Below are positions 7,248-15,337 of a stretch of DNA of 18,762 bases, one piece after another. Origin of the DNA: Vicinamibacteria bacterium (GTDB lineage Bacteria > Acidobacteriota > Vicinamibacteria > Fen-336 > JAGNNV01). How positions within the stretch are numbered: position 1 is the stretch's first letter; the number at the start of each line of letters is the position of its first letter. The notes beneath the pieces were generated by a model. The model ran no database searches. It was not told the origin of the DNA and saw only the letters and a program-made list of their open reading frames with translations. Made by a program: the position numbers and the translations under genes. The DNA is taken from contig JAENWE010000191.1 in the NCBI GenBank assembly GCA_016650185.1, positions 1 through 18,762 on the forward strand. Direction: 5' to 3'.

Positions 7248-7481
7248 CAGGAAGGGACCTTGATCTTAGTGGCTCGATCCGGTTCAGCGTCCGACACGCA
7301 GGTGTTTCACCATCTCCTCGGCGTTCATGGTTCCCCAGGGCAGGCGTCGCCGTGAGGGAGCGTCTGTTGAGCAGGCCGGCCCTCGGATCCGGACTCTCGG
7401 AGGGCCAGGGCGCCCGCGCGAGACCAGTCCTTTCCTTCCCCCATCGATCCGCGGCGGCCGGACTCTGTAGACTTCGCAGCA
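7248..7481. other. Divergent intergenic region selA / SDR gene
   Basis: The 234 bases between the two divergent starts must hold both promoters, but I see no convincing -35/-10 pair. On the minus strand it contains the short coding remnant described separately (7284-7364). The rest shows no tRNA cloverleaf, riboswitch-like pairing or repeat that I can detect. TAGACT at 7468-7473 is a weak -10-like hexamer for the + strand gene without a matching -35. Confidence 0.4.
7284..7364 (-). pseudogene. Remnant of a DUF1569/DinB-like gene (N-terminal stump)
   Basis: Read on the minus strand, the 26 codons before a TGA at 7284 encode a piece ending PWGTMNAEEMVKHLRVGR. The pattern W-G-x-M-x-A-x-x-M-V-x-H-L is typical of the first helix of DUF1569/DinB-superfamily proteins of about 150 residues. 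The rest of such a domain is missing: selA begins 37 bases downstream, and the upstream side runs into the SDR gene on the other strand. I read this as a decayed or truncated gene. A chance match is possible because only one helix is preserved. Confidence 0.33.
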
Positions 7482-8555
7482 GTGACCCAAGCCACGCCGA
7501 TCGCCCTCTTGACCGGTTTCCCGGGCTTCATCGCCGAGAGACTTCTCCCCAGACTGATTGATCTGCATCCAGAAACCGAGTTTCTGTGTCTCGTCCAGCC
7601 GCGCTTCAAGGAACAGGCGCAGGCTGCTCTGACCCAGCTCGCAATACCGGCCGTCCGCGCTGGTCTGATCGAAGGCGATATCACCCTCGAGGGTCTGGGT
7701 ATCGAGAGCTCCCGCCGTGCGGCGATCCTTCCCCGACTCGACGCGGTCTTTCACCTGGCCGCCGTCTACGACCTCGCGGTCACCGCGGATTTCGCGTACA
7801 GGGTTAACGTTCTCGGAACCCGCAACGTGATTGGATTGGCCAGGCTGGTGCCTGGATTCTCGCGTCTGCACCACATCTCGACCGCCTACGTCTCCGGCAC
7901 TTTCGAGGGTGTGTTCAAGGAAACCGATCTCGACCTGGGTCAGGCCTTCAAGAACCACTACGAATCGACGAAGTTCGAGTCGGAGAAGGACGTGGTCAAA
8001 AGCGGTCTCCCCTTCACCGTCTATCGCCCCGGCGTGGTCTGGGGAGACTCGCGCACCGGTGAGACCGCCAAATTCGACGGTCCGTACTCGGTCATGGGCG
8101 CCATGGAGAAGGTTCCCCTGATTTTTCTGGATGGCCCGAAGGACGCCACCATGAACGTGGTCCCCGTCGACTACGTGATCGAAGGTCTGGCTCGTCTCTC
8201 CGCATCCCCGCTGGGTCTGGGGAAGACGTACAACCTGACCGATCCCGACGGCAAGGATGTCCGCACGCTGACTCGCCTCATGGCGAAGGCGCTCGGCCGC
8301 TCTTATCTTTTCGTTCCGCTTCCGCTGTGGCTGGTAGGGGCAGCGGTGTCGATTCCCTTCGTGGGATCGACGCTGGGCCTCATACCCGAATCAATCGCCT
8401 ATTTCGGCCATCGGTGCCGATACGATGCGTCTCAGGCCAAAACCGACCTCGAAACTCTCGGGCTCTCCTGCCCGCCGGTCGAAACCTACATCGACAACAT
8501 CGTGAGATTCTTCCGCTCGAATCGGGACCGCGTCCGCAAGACCGCCATGGTCTAG
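7482..8555 (+). CDS. Extended SDR, fatty acyl-CoA reductase-like (NAD_binding_4 type)
   Basis: 357-residue NAD(P)-dependent oxidoreductase of the extended short-chain dehydrogenase class. The Rossmann motif is TGFPGFIA (11-18), and GDIT (65-68) and HLAAVYDL (91-98) follow. The active site has STAYVSG (133-139) and Tyr160-x3-Lys164 in YESTKFESE. A RPGVVWGDS motif and FDGPY follow further on. The combination of TGFPG, HLAAVYD and GDSxTGExxKFDGPY is typical of acyl-CoA reductase/male-sterility-like SDRs. The substrate is not clear: it could be a long-chain acyl-CoA or a lipid- or sugar-linked intermediate. A hydrophobic stretch near 280-300 (PLPLWLVGAAVSIPFVG) may touch the membrane. The GTG start has no good Shine-Dalgarno sequence, so translation may be from a short leader. 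The membrane-protein gene follows after 37 bases. Confidence 0.78.
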   Translation: MTQATPIALLTGFPGFIAERLLPRLIDLHPETEFLCLVQPRFKEQAQAALTQLAIPAVRAGLIEGDITLEGLGIESSRRAAILPRLDAVFHLAAVYDLAVTADFAYRVNVLGTRNVIGLARLVPGFSRLHHISTAYVSGTFEGVFKETDLDLGQAFKNHYESTKFESEKDVVKSGLPFTVYRPGVVWGDSRTGETAKFDGPYSVMGAMEKVPLIFLDGPKDATMNVVPVDYVIEGLARLSASPLGLGKTYNLTDPDGKDVRTLTRLMAKALGRSYLFVPLPLWLVGAAVSIPFVGSTLGLIPESIAYFGHRCRYDASQAKTDLETLGLSCPPVETYIDNIVRFFRSNRDRVRKTAMV

Positions 8556-8592
8556 CCCGGGGGCGCCTCCTCCCGTAGTCTCAGCCGACCCC

Positions 8593-10431
8593 TTGATCCC
8601 GCTTCTGCTCCTGCTTTGGGTTTGCGCCGCCGGCGCTCCGCTGGCTCTCCGCCTCGACCAGACCTCGACGCGACTGAGCGAGACTCTGGCCCTGGCCGCG
8701 TCCTTGGGCCTCGCGATCTTCGCGGGATTCGGGTTCGTGCTGGGCTGGGCTTTCGGCTTGTCGATGGTCACCGTGACCGGCTCCGCCGTTCTCACCACCG
8801 CGATCAGCCTCGCGCTGGGGGCGAAAGCGTCGGCCTTGTGGAATCGGGCGCGGGCATACACGCGACCGACCCTGGGCGTCATCGTCGTTTCCGTACTGAG
8901 CGCCGCCCTGGTCACACGGCTGGCCGACCGAACCCTCTTCGAAACCGACACCGGCATCGCCACCTCGGACCGGCACAACTTCGGCGACCTGCCCTTCCAC
9001 ATGTCGATCGCCGCCGGTTTCGCCTACGGAGACAACTTTCCTCCCGATCATCCGGAACTCGCGGGCGTCCCGCTCACCTATCCATTTTTCTGCGATCTTC
9101 TCTCCGCGATGATCCTGACCGTGGGCGGGTCGTGGCGCGACGCCTTTTTCTGGCCCACGTTCTTCCTTGGCCTCAGTGTCGTGGTGGCGCTGGTCCGGTT
9201 CGGCGAAGCGATCACGGGCTCAAGGGCCCTGGGCCGAGCGGGGGCCGGACTGACCTTCTTTTCCGGAGGTCTTGGCTTTATCGCGCTTTCCAGCACGGAG
9301 AGCCTGACTCGCTGGTGGACTCTCGGCCCCGACCTCACCGCCAACGACGCGGGAATTCGATATGCGAACTTTGTGACCACGTTGTTCATCCCTCAGCGAT
9401 CGATCCTCTTCGGCTGGCCGCTGCTCTTCTTCGGACTTGCCCTCCTGATCGATGGCCTGAAGAAGACCCCGACCGCGGATGGAACGCCGTCGCAGTCGTC
9501 GCTCTGGCAGCGAGCCGGGGTCGTTGCTTCCCTCCTGCCCCTGGTGCATGCGCACTCTTTCGCGGTGATGGGTTTCTGCTTTCTGTTTTTGTCCGTCCAG
9601 GTCGAGCGCGCGGCGATCCCCGCCTTCATCCGCGGCGTCGCTCCTCTGGCCGTCCCCGCTGTCCTCTTCATGCTGACTCACAACTCCCTCTCCACGGGAA
9701 GGTTCCTCGCATGGCAGCCTGGCTTCGATGGCGGCGCCGGCCACCCGTTCAGTTACTGGTTGATGAACGGGGGCCTCTTTCTTCCGCTCGTGGTCATCGG
9801 AATCGCCCGAGCGTCCGCCTCGGTCCGCTTTCCAGCCTCACCGTTCTTGGCGCTTTTCGTTCTCGCCAACCTCTTCCGGATGTCGCCCTGGATCTGGGAC
9901 AACATGAAATTCCTCGCACCCGCCCACGCCGGCCTCGCCCCCTTCGCCTCGCTGGCCCTCGCCAGCCTGTGGAAGCAGAGCCGGGCGGGAAAGGCGGCAT
10001 CGGTTCTGGCTTTCGTCGTGGCCACTCTCTCCGGGAGTCTCGATATCGCGAAGGTCGCCCTCTCCGGCGAGTACGGGATCTTCAGCCGGACGGACCTGGT
10101 GTTCGCGGAGAAAGTGAGGCGGGCCACTCCGTCGAACGCCACGATTCTCACGGCCCCCACACACAACCATGCGGTGCTGCTCTCCGGCCGCCGGCTCTTC
10201 CTCGGCTACGAAGGGCACTTGTGGTCTCAAGGGCTCGACTACTCGGAGCGGAAACCGGTGGCCGCGGCTCTGTTCCGCGGTGAGCCTCAGCCCCCGAAAA
10301 GCGCGTCGCTACGGCGTGTGGACGCCATCGCCTTGACCCCCGCGGAGGAGGGGGTCATCCCGAATCCGGACGTCCTCCGGGGCCTTCCATCCCTCGTCGA
10401 TTCACCCTATCGTCTGTTGAAGATTCGATGA
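8593..10431 (+). CDS. Large polytopic membrane protein, GT-C-like, unnamed family
   Basis: 612-residue protein with a dozen or so hydrophobic segments starting at the N-terminus. After two or three membrane spans there is a conserved-looking loop with GDLPFHMSIAAGFA (131-144) and then P-D-H-P-E-L-A-G-x-P-L-x-YPFF (151-166). This has the organisation of GT-C glycosyltransferase-like proteins, in which an acidic loop (Asp132 and Asp152 are candidates) binds the lipid-linked donor. Other marks are LVHAHSF in the middle, WIWDNMKF before the last spans, and a soluble C-terminal tail of about 130 residues that resembles an alpha/beta cap. I cannot name the function. TTG is the only plausible start near the upstream gene; the next ATG comes 58 codons later and would remove the first membrane span. 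The last codons overlap the Agl23 gene as ATGA (10428-10431), so the two are probably made together. Confidence 0.7.
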   Translation: MIPLLLLLWVCAAGAPLALRLDQTSTRLSETLALAASLGLAIFAGFGFVLGWAFGLSMVTVTGSAVLTTAISLALGAKASALWNRARAYTRPTLGVIVVSVLSAALVTRLADRTLFETDTGIATSDRHNFGDLPFHMSIAAGFAYGDNFPPDHPELAGVPLTYPFFCDLLSAMILTVGGSWRDAFFWPTFFLGLSVVVALVRFGEAITGSRALGRAGAGLTFFSGGLGFIALSSTESLTRWWTLGPDLTANDAGIRYANFVTTLFIPQRSILFGWPLLFFGLALLIDGLKKTPTADGTPSQSSLWQRAGVVASLLPLVHAHSFAVMGFCFLFLSVQVERAAIPAFIRGVAPLAVPAVLFMLTHNSLSTGRFLAWQPGFDGGAGHPFSYWLMNGGLFLPLVVIGIARASASVRFPASPFLALFVLANLFRMSPWIWDNMKFLAPAHAGLAPFASLALASLWKQSRAGKAASVLAFVVATLSGSLDIAKVALSGEYGIFSRTDLVFAEKVRRATPSNATILTAPTHNHAVLLSGRRLFLGYEGHLWSQGLDYSERKPVAAALFRGEPQPPKSASLRRVDAIALTPAEEGVIPNPDVLRGLPSLVDSPYRLLKIR

Positions 10432-11903
10432 AACGTTTTTCCAAGACCGACGTCTTTGGCCTCGCGATTCTGGCCTTGGCCATAGTGTTCCGGTTTCAGG
10501 ATCTGTCTCTTCGCCCTTTTCACCACGACGAGGGCGTCAATGGTTTCTTTCTGACCCGGCTCCTGCGCGAGGGCGCCTTCAAGTACGACCCCAGCAACTA
10601 TCACGGTCCAACCCTGTACTACCTCACCTTGCCGGTGGTGGCTCTCTTCGGACTCTCCGATGAGGCGGTGCGGGGCACCACCGCGTTCTTTGGAACGTTA
10701 ACCGTCCTGGTGTTGTGGCGTTTCCTTCGGCCCTTGGGGTCGGTCTTCGCTCTGAGCGCCATGGCCCTTCTTGCCACGTCGCCCGGCGCCGTGTTTTTCT
10801 CGCGTTATTTCATCCACGAATCGCTGTTCGTGGCCTTCACCCTCTGCGCCCTGGCCGCTGCGCCGGCGCGGAACGCCCAGCAACGCTGGCGTTTCATGGG
10901 CGCCGGCCTCGTCCTGGGGCTTCTTTTTGCCACGAAGGAGACTGCCTTCGTCTCCGTCGGCGCGATGGCCGGAGGCGCGGTGATCGCAGCCGGGCTGGTC
11001 GAGGGAAGGTCGCCGCTCGCACTCGCCCGCGCGATGGGTCCATACCTCCGGGAGCACGCCGAAAAATTCATGCACGGATTTCTGGCCTTCGTGGCCGCGG
11101 CCGGGCTCATGTACTCGTCGTTCTTCCGAAACCCGCAGGGTGTGCTCGACGCGTTCCGGACCTTCACCTTCTGGACGAAGACAGCCGTCCACGAGCATGA
11201 GAATCCCTGGAACCAGCATCTGCTCTGGCTGAAGGAGGCGGACCCCGCCCTCATCTATCTGGGCCTTTCCGGGGTGGTACTCGCCCTGCTCCTGAGGCGG
11301 TCCTTTGTGGGTGTCATGGCCGCGGTCTGGACCATCCTCATGTTCTCGGCCTACTCTGTGGTCGGGTACAAGACTCCCTGGCTCGGCCTCAATATGCTTC
11401 TGCCCCTGGCCATCACCAGCGGTTACCTTCTCCATGAAGTCGCCGGCCTGCGGCTCCTTTCCGGGCGGTTGTCCCTCGGCCCGGCAGCCGTTCTCATCGC
11501 CGCCGCGGCGACCGGACTCTCCGCCACGCAGAGCTACGATCTCGAGAGGACAAACTACGACAACGAGGTCCACCCCTACATCTACGCGCACACCCAGCGC
11601 TCGTTTCTCGAATTCGTGGACGTGGTGGAAGCGCGGGCTGACGCTCTGGGCACGGGCAAGGACACGGGGATCGCGGTCTTCGCCCCGGAGAACTGGCCTC
11701 TCGCGTGGTACCTGCGTGATTACACGAAGACCGGCTATTGGGGCGAGTTCAAGAGCGACGTCAACGTCGACATGTACGTTGGCTCTCTGGCCCAGGACGC
11801 TCCCCTCGCACTGAAACTGGGCAGCGGCTTCGATCGCATCGGCCCCTACAACATGCGAGGAGTGGTGGACCTGGTGCTTTACGCGCGGAAGGTGTCGCCC
11901 TGA
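10428..11903 (+). CDS. Flippase activity-associated protein Agl23 (TIGR03663 family), GT-C-like
   Basis: 491-residue polytopic protein. After the first membrane span comes the family signature FHHDEGVNGFFLTRLLREG (31-49), then YDPSNYHGPTLYYLTLP (53-69); Asp34 and Glu35 are the likely donor-binding acids. FSRYFIHES around 125-133 and FATKETAF around 165-172 also fit. TIGR03663 proteins carry a GT-39/PMT-like fold and were named from an archaeal protein needed for flipping or transfer of dolichyl-phosphate sugars; bacterial members are uncharacterised. The C-terminal soluble part (from about 365) contains PLAWYLRDYTKTGYWG. The ATG overlaps the upstream stop, and the TGA (11901-11903) overlaps the CTG start of the next small gene. 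Family assignment is good; the biochemical role is unknown. Confidence 0.82.
   Translation: MKRFSKTDVFGLAILALAIVFRFQDLSLRPFHHDEGVNGFFLTRLLREGAFKYDPSNYHGPTLYYLTLPVVALFGLSDEAVRGTTAFFGTLTVLVLWRFLRPLGSVFALSAMALLATSPGAVFFSRYFIHESLFVAFTLCALAAAPARNAQQRWRFMGAGLVLGLLFATKETAFVSVGAMAGGAVIAAGLVEGRSPLALARAMGPYLREHAEKFMHGFLAFVAAAGLMYSSFFRNPQGVLDAFRTFTFWTKTAVHEHENPWNQHLLWLKEADPALIYLGLSGVVLALLLRRSFVGVMAAVWTILMFSAYSVVGYKTPWLGLNMLLPLAITSGYLLHEVAGLRLLSGRLSLGPAAVLIAAAATGLSATQSYDLERTNYDNEVHPYIYAHTQRSFLEFVDVVEARADALGTGKDTGIAVFAPENWPLAWYLRDYTKTGYWGEFKSDVNVDMYVGSLAQDAPLALKLGSGFDRIGPYNMRGVVDLVLYARKVSP
11887..11892 (+). promoter_or_regulatory. Strong Shine-Dalgarno GGAAGG before a CTG start
   Basis: GGAAGG ends seven bases before the CTG at 11900. 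No ATG, GTG or TTG occurs in that frame nearby, so this site is the main argument for initiation at CTG. Confidence 0.45.
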
Positions 11904-12163
11904 TCGCCCGCTTCCGCGACCATTTACGCGCCGAGGTCCTCCGCATCGAAGGCCTCATCGCGGTTCTCATGAAGCCGCGAAACGGCGTCGCCTGGTCTCC
12001 CGAAGATCGCGAGCTTCTGAGGCGGGAGTTCCGACACTTGGCCACGGCCGCGCCAGCCTTCTTGATTTTCCTTCTCCCGGGCGGCGCCCTCCTGCTTCCC
12101 GTCTACGCCTGGTTCATGGACACGAGGCGGCAGACCCGACTGGATCTGACGCGATCGGGCTAG
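11900..12163 (+). CDS. Small LETM1-like membrane protein, probable CTG start
   Basis: 87-residue protein if translation starts at CTG 11900. A basic helix (IARFRDHLRAEVLRIEG) is followed by LMKPRNGVAW (23-32), the segment DRELLRREFRHLATAAPAF (36-54), and a hydrophobic hairpin-like stretch FLIFLLPGGALLLPVYAWFM (54-73). The RR.FRHL...P.F..FL.PGG.LLLPV pattern recalls the start of the LETM1 ribosome-binding domain (LRR...DL.RLVPF...I.P..E.LLPV). That similarity is by eye, and the function is unknown. The CTG overlaps the Agl23 stop (CTGA). The next ATG in frame, at MKPRNG, would cut off the basic helix. The TAG overlaps the stop of the converging metalloprotease gene. Confidence 0.62.
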   Translation: MIARFRDHLRAEVLRIEGLIAVLMKPRNGVAWSPEDRELLRREFRHLATAAPAFLIFLLPGGALLLPVYAWFMDTRRQTRLDLTRSG

Positions 12164-13605
12164 TTGAACCCCGAAGCCGCAACCGCAGGCAGGGACGCTC
12201 GAACGGTCAGACCCTTTCGAATGCCGGCCAGGGGCGCCAGGTCATCGAACGTCACCTGATCGCTTTTCTTGTCGGACTTCACACCTAGAGAAGCCCACAA
12301 AGCCGCCAAATCGGGGGCCACCGCGTGGTCGGACCAGGCCGCATAGATGTCCTCAAGGGCGGTGGTTCCGGTGGCGCTTTCGGCGACCAGGGCGAGGCGA
12401 GACACATCCCAGCGCGAGGCCACGTTCCCGCCCGCAGAGAAGACCGCGCGGAGCACATCGTCGAGCGATCGCGCTCCCTCCGTCCGTCGGCGGATCTCGA
12501 CATCCACATGGAGCCAGAACATGGCTCCCCCCCAGTATCTGCGGCCCCAGGTAAGAGTTCGGTCGAGACCCTGGTCGCCAGCCTTGGGCAACCCCTGCGG
12601 CATCGCGCGCACAAACTCCGCCCACACTCTTTGAGGCTCGTAGCGACCCCGTCGGGCGCGAAGCAGGGGCTCCATGTAGGTGGAGAGCCCCTCCTCCATC
12701 CAGCGCTGCCGAACACCCATGCTCGGAAAGGCCACGTGGAGCATCTCGTGGGTCATTACCCAATCGCGCACGAGATCGGCCTTCCCGGTCCGTTCGCCCA
12801 CGACCACGAAAATGGACGCGCCACCCATGCCCATGGTCACCGCGGAGCCGATCGCGTAGGGCCCGCCGGGGCCCACAATGACTTGCAGTCTCGATATGGG
12901 AAATCGGCCCAGCAGCGACGCCACGTCCTGCGCTCCCTCCCGGACCCATCGCACGATGTCATCATCGCCGACTCCGCGGGCCCCCTTGCCGATGGCGACG
13001 TCAATGCGCGCTCCGAGGAAATCGAGGTTCTTGTGAGTGAAATCTCCGAGGACCACGTGGGGACCATCCATCACCACGAGGTCCGTGTCGATGTGATTCA
13101 CCCGCCCGTCGATCCCTCCAGAGACGAGCTCGAAGTTCCGACCACCGTTGAAGTCGAGTTGAAGCCGTCCGCGCGCCCGACGATCCTCCGGTCGCACCAG
13201 CCAGCGCATGAGCGGGGCCATGATGATCCCCTGCTTCTCCTCGAATCCGCCCTCGCCGCGCCGGTCGCTCGTGATTCCCTTGGCCACATCCACCGAGTAG
13301 TTCAGGCGGCAGCCCTCGCGTGCGCATCGATTCGCCCACTCGTTATCGTCCTCAATGGGCCGAAGAGCGGTCCCATCCGCGCCGACCCGAGCGACCATCC
13401 GATTCGAGATGACCGAGCTGTCGTCGCGAGGGAAACGCGGCCTGGGCCCCGAGGGCCAGGCCACATCTACGATCAGAACCCGGCTCGCCGCATCGCCCCA
13501 AACCCTGCACTCGACGAGCGGCTCGACCGCGGACGATAGGGCGGGGATCTGGGCGTTGGCGCCCGACGCGAGGGCCAGGACTCCAATGGCCGAAGCAAGC
13601 CTCAT
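12160..13605 (-). CDS. Secreted gluzincin-like metalloprotease (M61/peptidase-MA-like)
   Basis: 481-residue protein with a clear signal peptide (MRLASAIGVLALASGANAQ, cleavage likely after ANA). A beta-rich N-terminal part (about 25-200) is followed by a zinc peptidase core: HEMLH (286-290) and, 13 residues on, EEG in WMEEGLSTYME (302-312). This is the HExxH...E layout of gluzincins, with the second Glu of that loop as third zinc ligand. The whole order (beta domain, PGGPYAIGSAVTMGMGGASI, HExxH, WxxEGxxxY) resembles glycyl-aminopeptidase-like M61 proteins. The substrate is unknown; the site of action is the periplasm or cell surface. I see no good Shine-Dalgarno sequence before the ATG. It lies 91 bases downstream of the NDH-2 fusion gene and may be transcribed with it. 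Its stop overlaps the stop of the + strand gene. Confidence 0.78.
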   Translation of the reverse strand: MRLASAIGVLALASGANAQIPALSSAVEPLVECRVWGDAASRVLIVDVAWPSGPRPRFPRDDSSVISNRMVARVGADGTALRPIEDDNEWANRCAREGCRLNYSVDVAKGITSDRRGEGGFEEKQGIIMAPLMRWLVRPEDRRARGRLQLDFNGGRNFELVSGGIDGRVNHIDTDLVVMDGPHVVLGDFTHKNLDFLGARIDVAIGKGARGVGDDDIVRWVREGAQDVASLLGRFPISRLQVIVGPGGPYAIGSAVTMGMGGASIFVVVGERTGKADLVRDWVMTHEMLHVAFPSMGVRQRWMEEGLSTYMEPLLRARRGRYEPQRVWAEFVRAMPQGLPKAGDQGLDRTLTWGRRYWGGAMFWLHVDVEIRRRTEGARSLDDVLRAVFSAGGNVASRWDVSRLALVAESATGTTALEDIYAAWSDHAVAPDLAALWASLGVKSDKKSDQVTFDDLAPLAGIRKGLTVRASLPAVAASGFN

Positions 13606-13696
13606 GACACAGGTGACGGTACCACGGCACTTCGGCAGAGGCGGTCACGCCACCATAGGGCGAGGGAACCGAGCCTCCGGAATGGTCAGGTCCGAA

Positions 13697-15337
13697 TCAA
13701 GGGGTTGCCTTGGACTCCGCCTCTTTCCGGGCCTCCGCCACCCGCTCGAAACCCTGCCTCAGGTCTGGAATGTTTTCACTCAAGGCCGCGAAATCGCCGG
13801 AAGGAAGGGCCACCGTATCGAGGGCTTCGATGCATTTCACGGTCGCGCCCCGGGTCTTCTGACCGAGAACCGCGATCTCTCCGAAGCACTCGCCCGGACC
13901 GAGGAAAGCGAGGCTCTTCTCCACGCCGTTCGTTTCCTGCACCACTTCCGCCTTGCCGCGACGAATCATGTACACGCGATCCCCCAGGTCGCCCTGGTGG
14001 AAGACCAACTGACCCGGTTCGAAATGCTCGGGGCGAAGAAGCGGTGGGGCTTCAAAACGCAATTGGACGAGGTCGGGCGGCAGGATCAAATCGAAGGCCC
14101 AGGCCGCCGCAATCTTGACCCGCCGTCCCCACCCCGGCATCTTCATGAGGTAGATCGTACGCCATGCGAACCAGGCCAGGATCCCGGAGAGCTTGATGCC
14201 AAACAGCATCTCCGCCACCGCGGAACGGTGGCCGAGCGCGCCCATCTTGCCCAGACCCTTGAAGTCGTAGGTCCGGGTCGGCCCGCCCCGAATGGACGCC
14301 ACGAGGTTGTGAGCGAGCGCCGCCGCCTGCCGAGTCGCATGCTGGGCGGTGGGCGGATTGACCGACCCGTCTGGGTTTCGCACAATGGCGCAGTCCCCCA
14401 GGGCCCAGATGCCGGGCATATCAGGAACCGCGAGCTGCCCATTCACCACGATCCGCCCACGCTCCTTCGGCAAGGTGGTGATCGCATCAATGAGCGGATG
14501 GGAGGAGGACGGCACGGTCGACACCAGGGTTCGCGTAGGCAACCGGTGCCCGTCCGCCAGAATGGCTTCGGTGCCGGTGGCCGCTTCCACGATGGTGTTC
14601 AGGAGGACCAGAACGCCGCGCTTCCTGAGAATTCCCTCGGCGAATCGCCCCAGGCTCTCGGGCAGCTCCGGCAAAATGCAATCGGTCGAATGGACCAGCA
14701 CGACACGGATCTCCGCCGGGTCGATGTTGCGGAAAGTCCGGGCCACAAGTCGTACGAAGTCATTCAACTCCGCCGCCACTTCGACCCCGGAAAAACCTCC
14801 GCCGGTCACCACGAAGGTGAGGAGTTGGCGCCGCAGTTCCTTGTCCTCTGCTTCGATCGACGCCTCTTCAAGCGCCCGTATGACGTGATGGCGCAGGTTC
14901 AGGGCGTCTTTCAGGTCTTTGAAGGGAAGGGCGTGCTCAGGGAGGCCTCGCAGCCCTCGGAAATCGGTGACCGTCCCCAGCCCGATCACCAGATGATCGT
15001 AGGTCACCTCATGGGCATGCGGCGTGAAGCCCGGGACGAGACGCACCACCTTTCTCTCAAGGTCGATGGACTCGATCCCTCGGACCCGGACCTCGGTTTT
15101 TTTCAGCATCCGGCGCAGTGGGCTCACCACGTCCGTGAGTCCGATGGTCCCAGAGATCACCTCGGGGAGGATGGGGTGGAAGACGAAGTAGTTCTCTTTG
15201 CTGACCAGAAAGATCTCGAAGTCGTCGCGCGTGCCGAGGCGCTTCTCAAGTTCCAGGGCCGCGTAGGCTCCCGCGAAGCCGCCGCCCAGGATCAGGACAC
15301 GCGGCTTGCCGGGTTTTCGATCTATGTGCGCATTCAT
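13697..15337 (-). CDS. Type II NADH dehydrogenase-like protein fused to a cyclic-nucleotide-binding domain
   Basis: 546 residues in two parts. Residues 12-425 are a pyridine-nucleotide-disulphide oxidoreductase of NDH-2 type: FAD motif GGGFAG (18-23), NADH motif TGGGFSGVEVAAE (178-190), second FAD motif WALGDC (311-316), AQHATRQA (331-338), and an amphipathic or hydrophobic C-terminal anchor (about 378-420). NDH-2 passes electrons from NADH to quinone without pumping protons. Residues about 432-535 are a CRP-type cNMP fold: FEPGQLVFHQGDLGDRVYMI (439-458), then the phosphate-binding cassette FGEIAVLGQKTRGATV (485-500). The cassette Glu487 and Arg496 are nine residues apart, as in protein kinase A domains. 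Together this suggests a respiratory dehydrogenase tuned by a nucleotide. The start at 15337 follows GAGG by ten bases; a longer frame to 15724 runs into pckG and adds low-complexity residues. Confidence 0.87.
   Translation of the reverse strand: MNAHIDRKPGKPRVLILGGGFAGAYAALELEKRLGTRDDFEIFLVSKENYFVFHPILPEVISGTIGLTDVVSPLRRMLKKTEVRVRGIESIDLERKVVRLVPGFTPHAHEVTYDHLVIGLGTVTDFRGLRGLPEHALPFKDLKDALNLRHHVIRALEEASIEAEDKELRRQLLTFVVTGGGFSGVEVAAELNDFVRLVARTFRNIDPAEIRVVLVHSTDCILPELPESLGRFAEGILRKRGVLVLLNTIVEAATGTEAILADGHRLPTRTLVSTVPSSSHPLIDAITTLPKERGRIVVNGQLAVPDMPGIWALGDCAIVRNPDGSVNPPTAQHATRQAAALAHNLVASIRGGPTRTYDFKGLGKMGALGHRSAVAEMLFGIKLSGILAWFAWRTIYLMKMPGWGRRVKIAAAWAFDLILPPDLVQLRFEAPPLLRPEHFEPGQLVFHQGDLGDRVYMIRRGKAEVVQETNGVEKSLAFLGPGECFGEIAVLGQKTRGATVKCIEALDTVALPSGDFAALSENIPDLRQGFERVAEARKEAESKATP

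Noticed and set aside
6429..7355. 308-codon + strand frame opposite selA
   Set aside because: Shadow of selA; composition biased to Arg, Gly and His, no family resemblance.
7248..7481. A tRNA-Sec gene next to selA
   Set aside because: No cloverleaf with a TCA anticodon flanked by CT and AA, no GGTTCGA T-loop, and no long variable arm on either strand.
11901..11903. TGA at the end of Agl23 as a selenocysteine codon
   Set aside because: Reading through gives a short Ser/Ala-rich peptide that ends soon after and lacks any redox motif; the family normally ends here.
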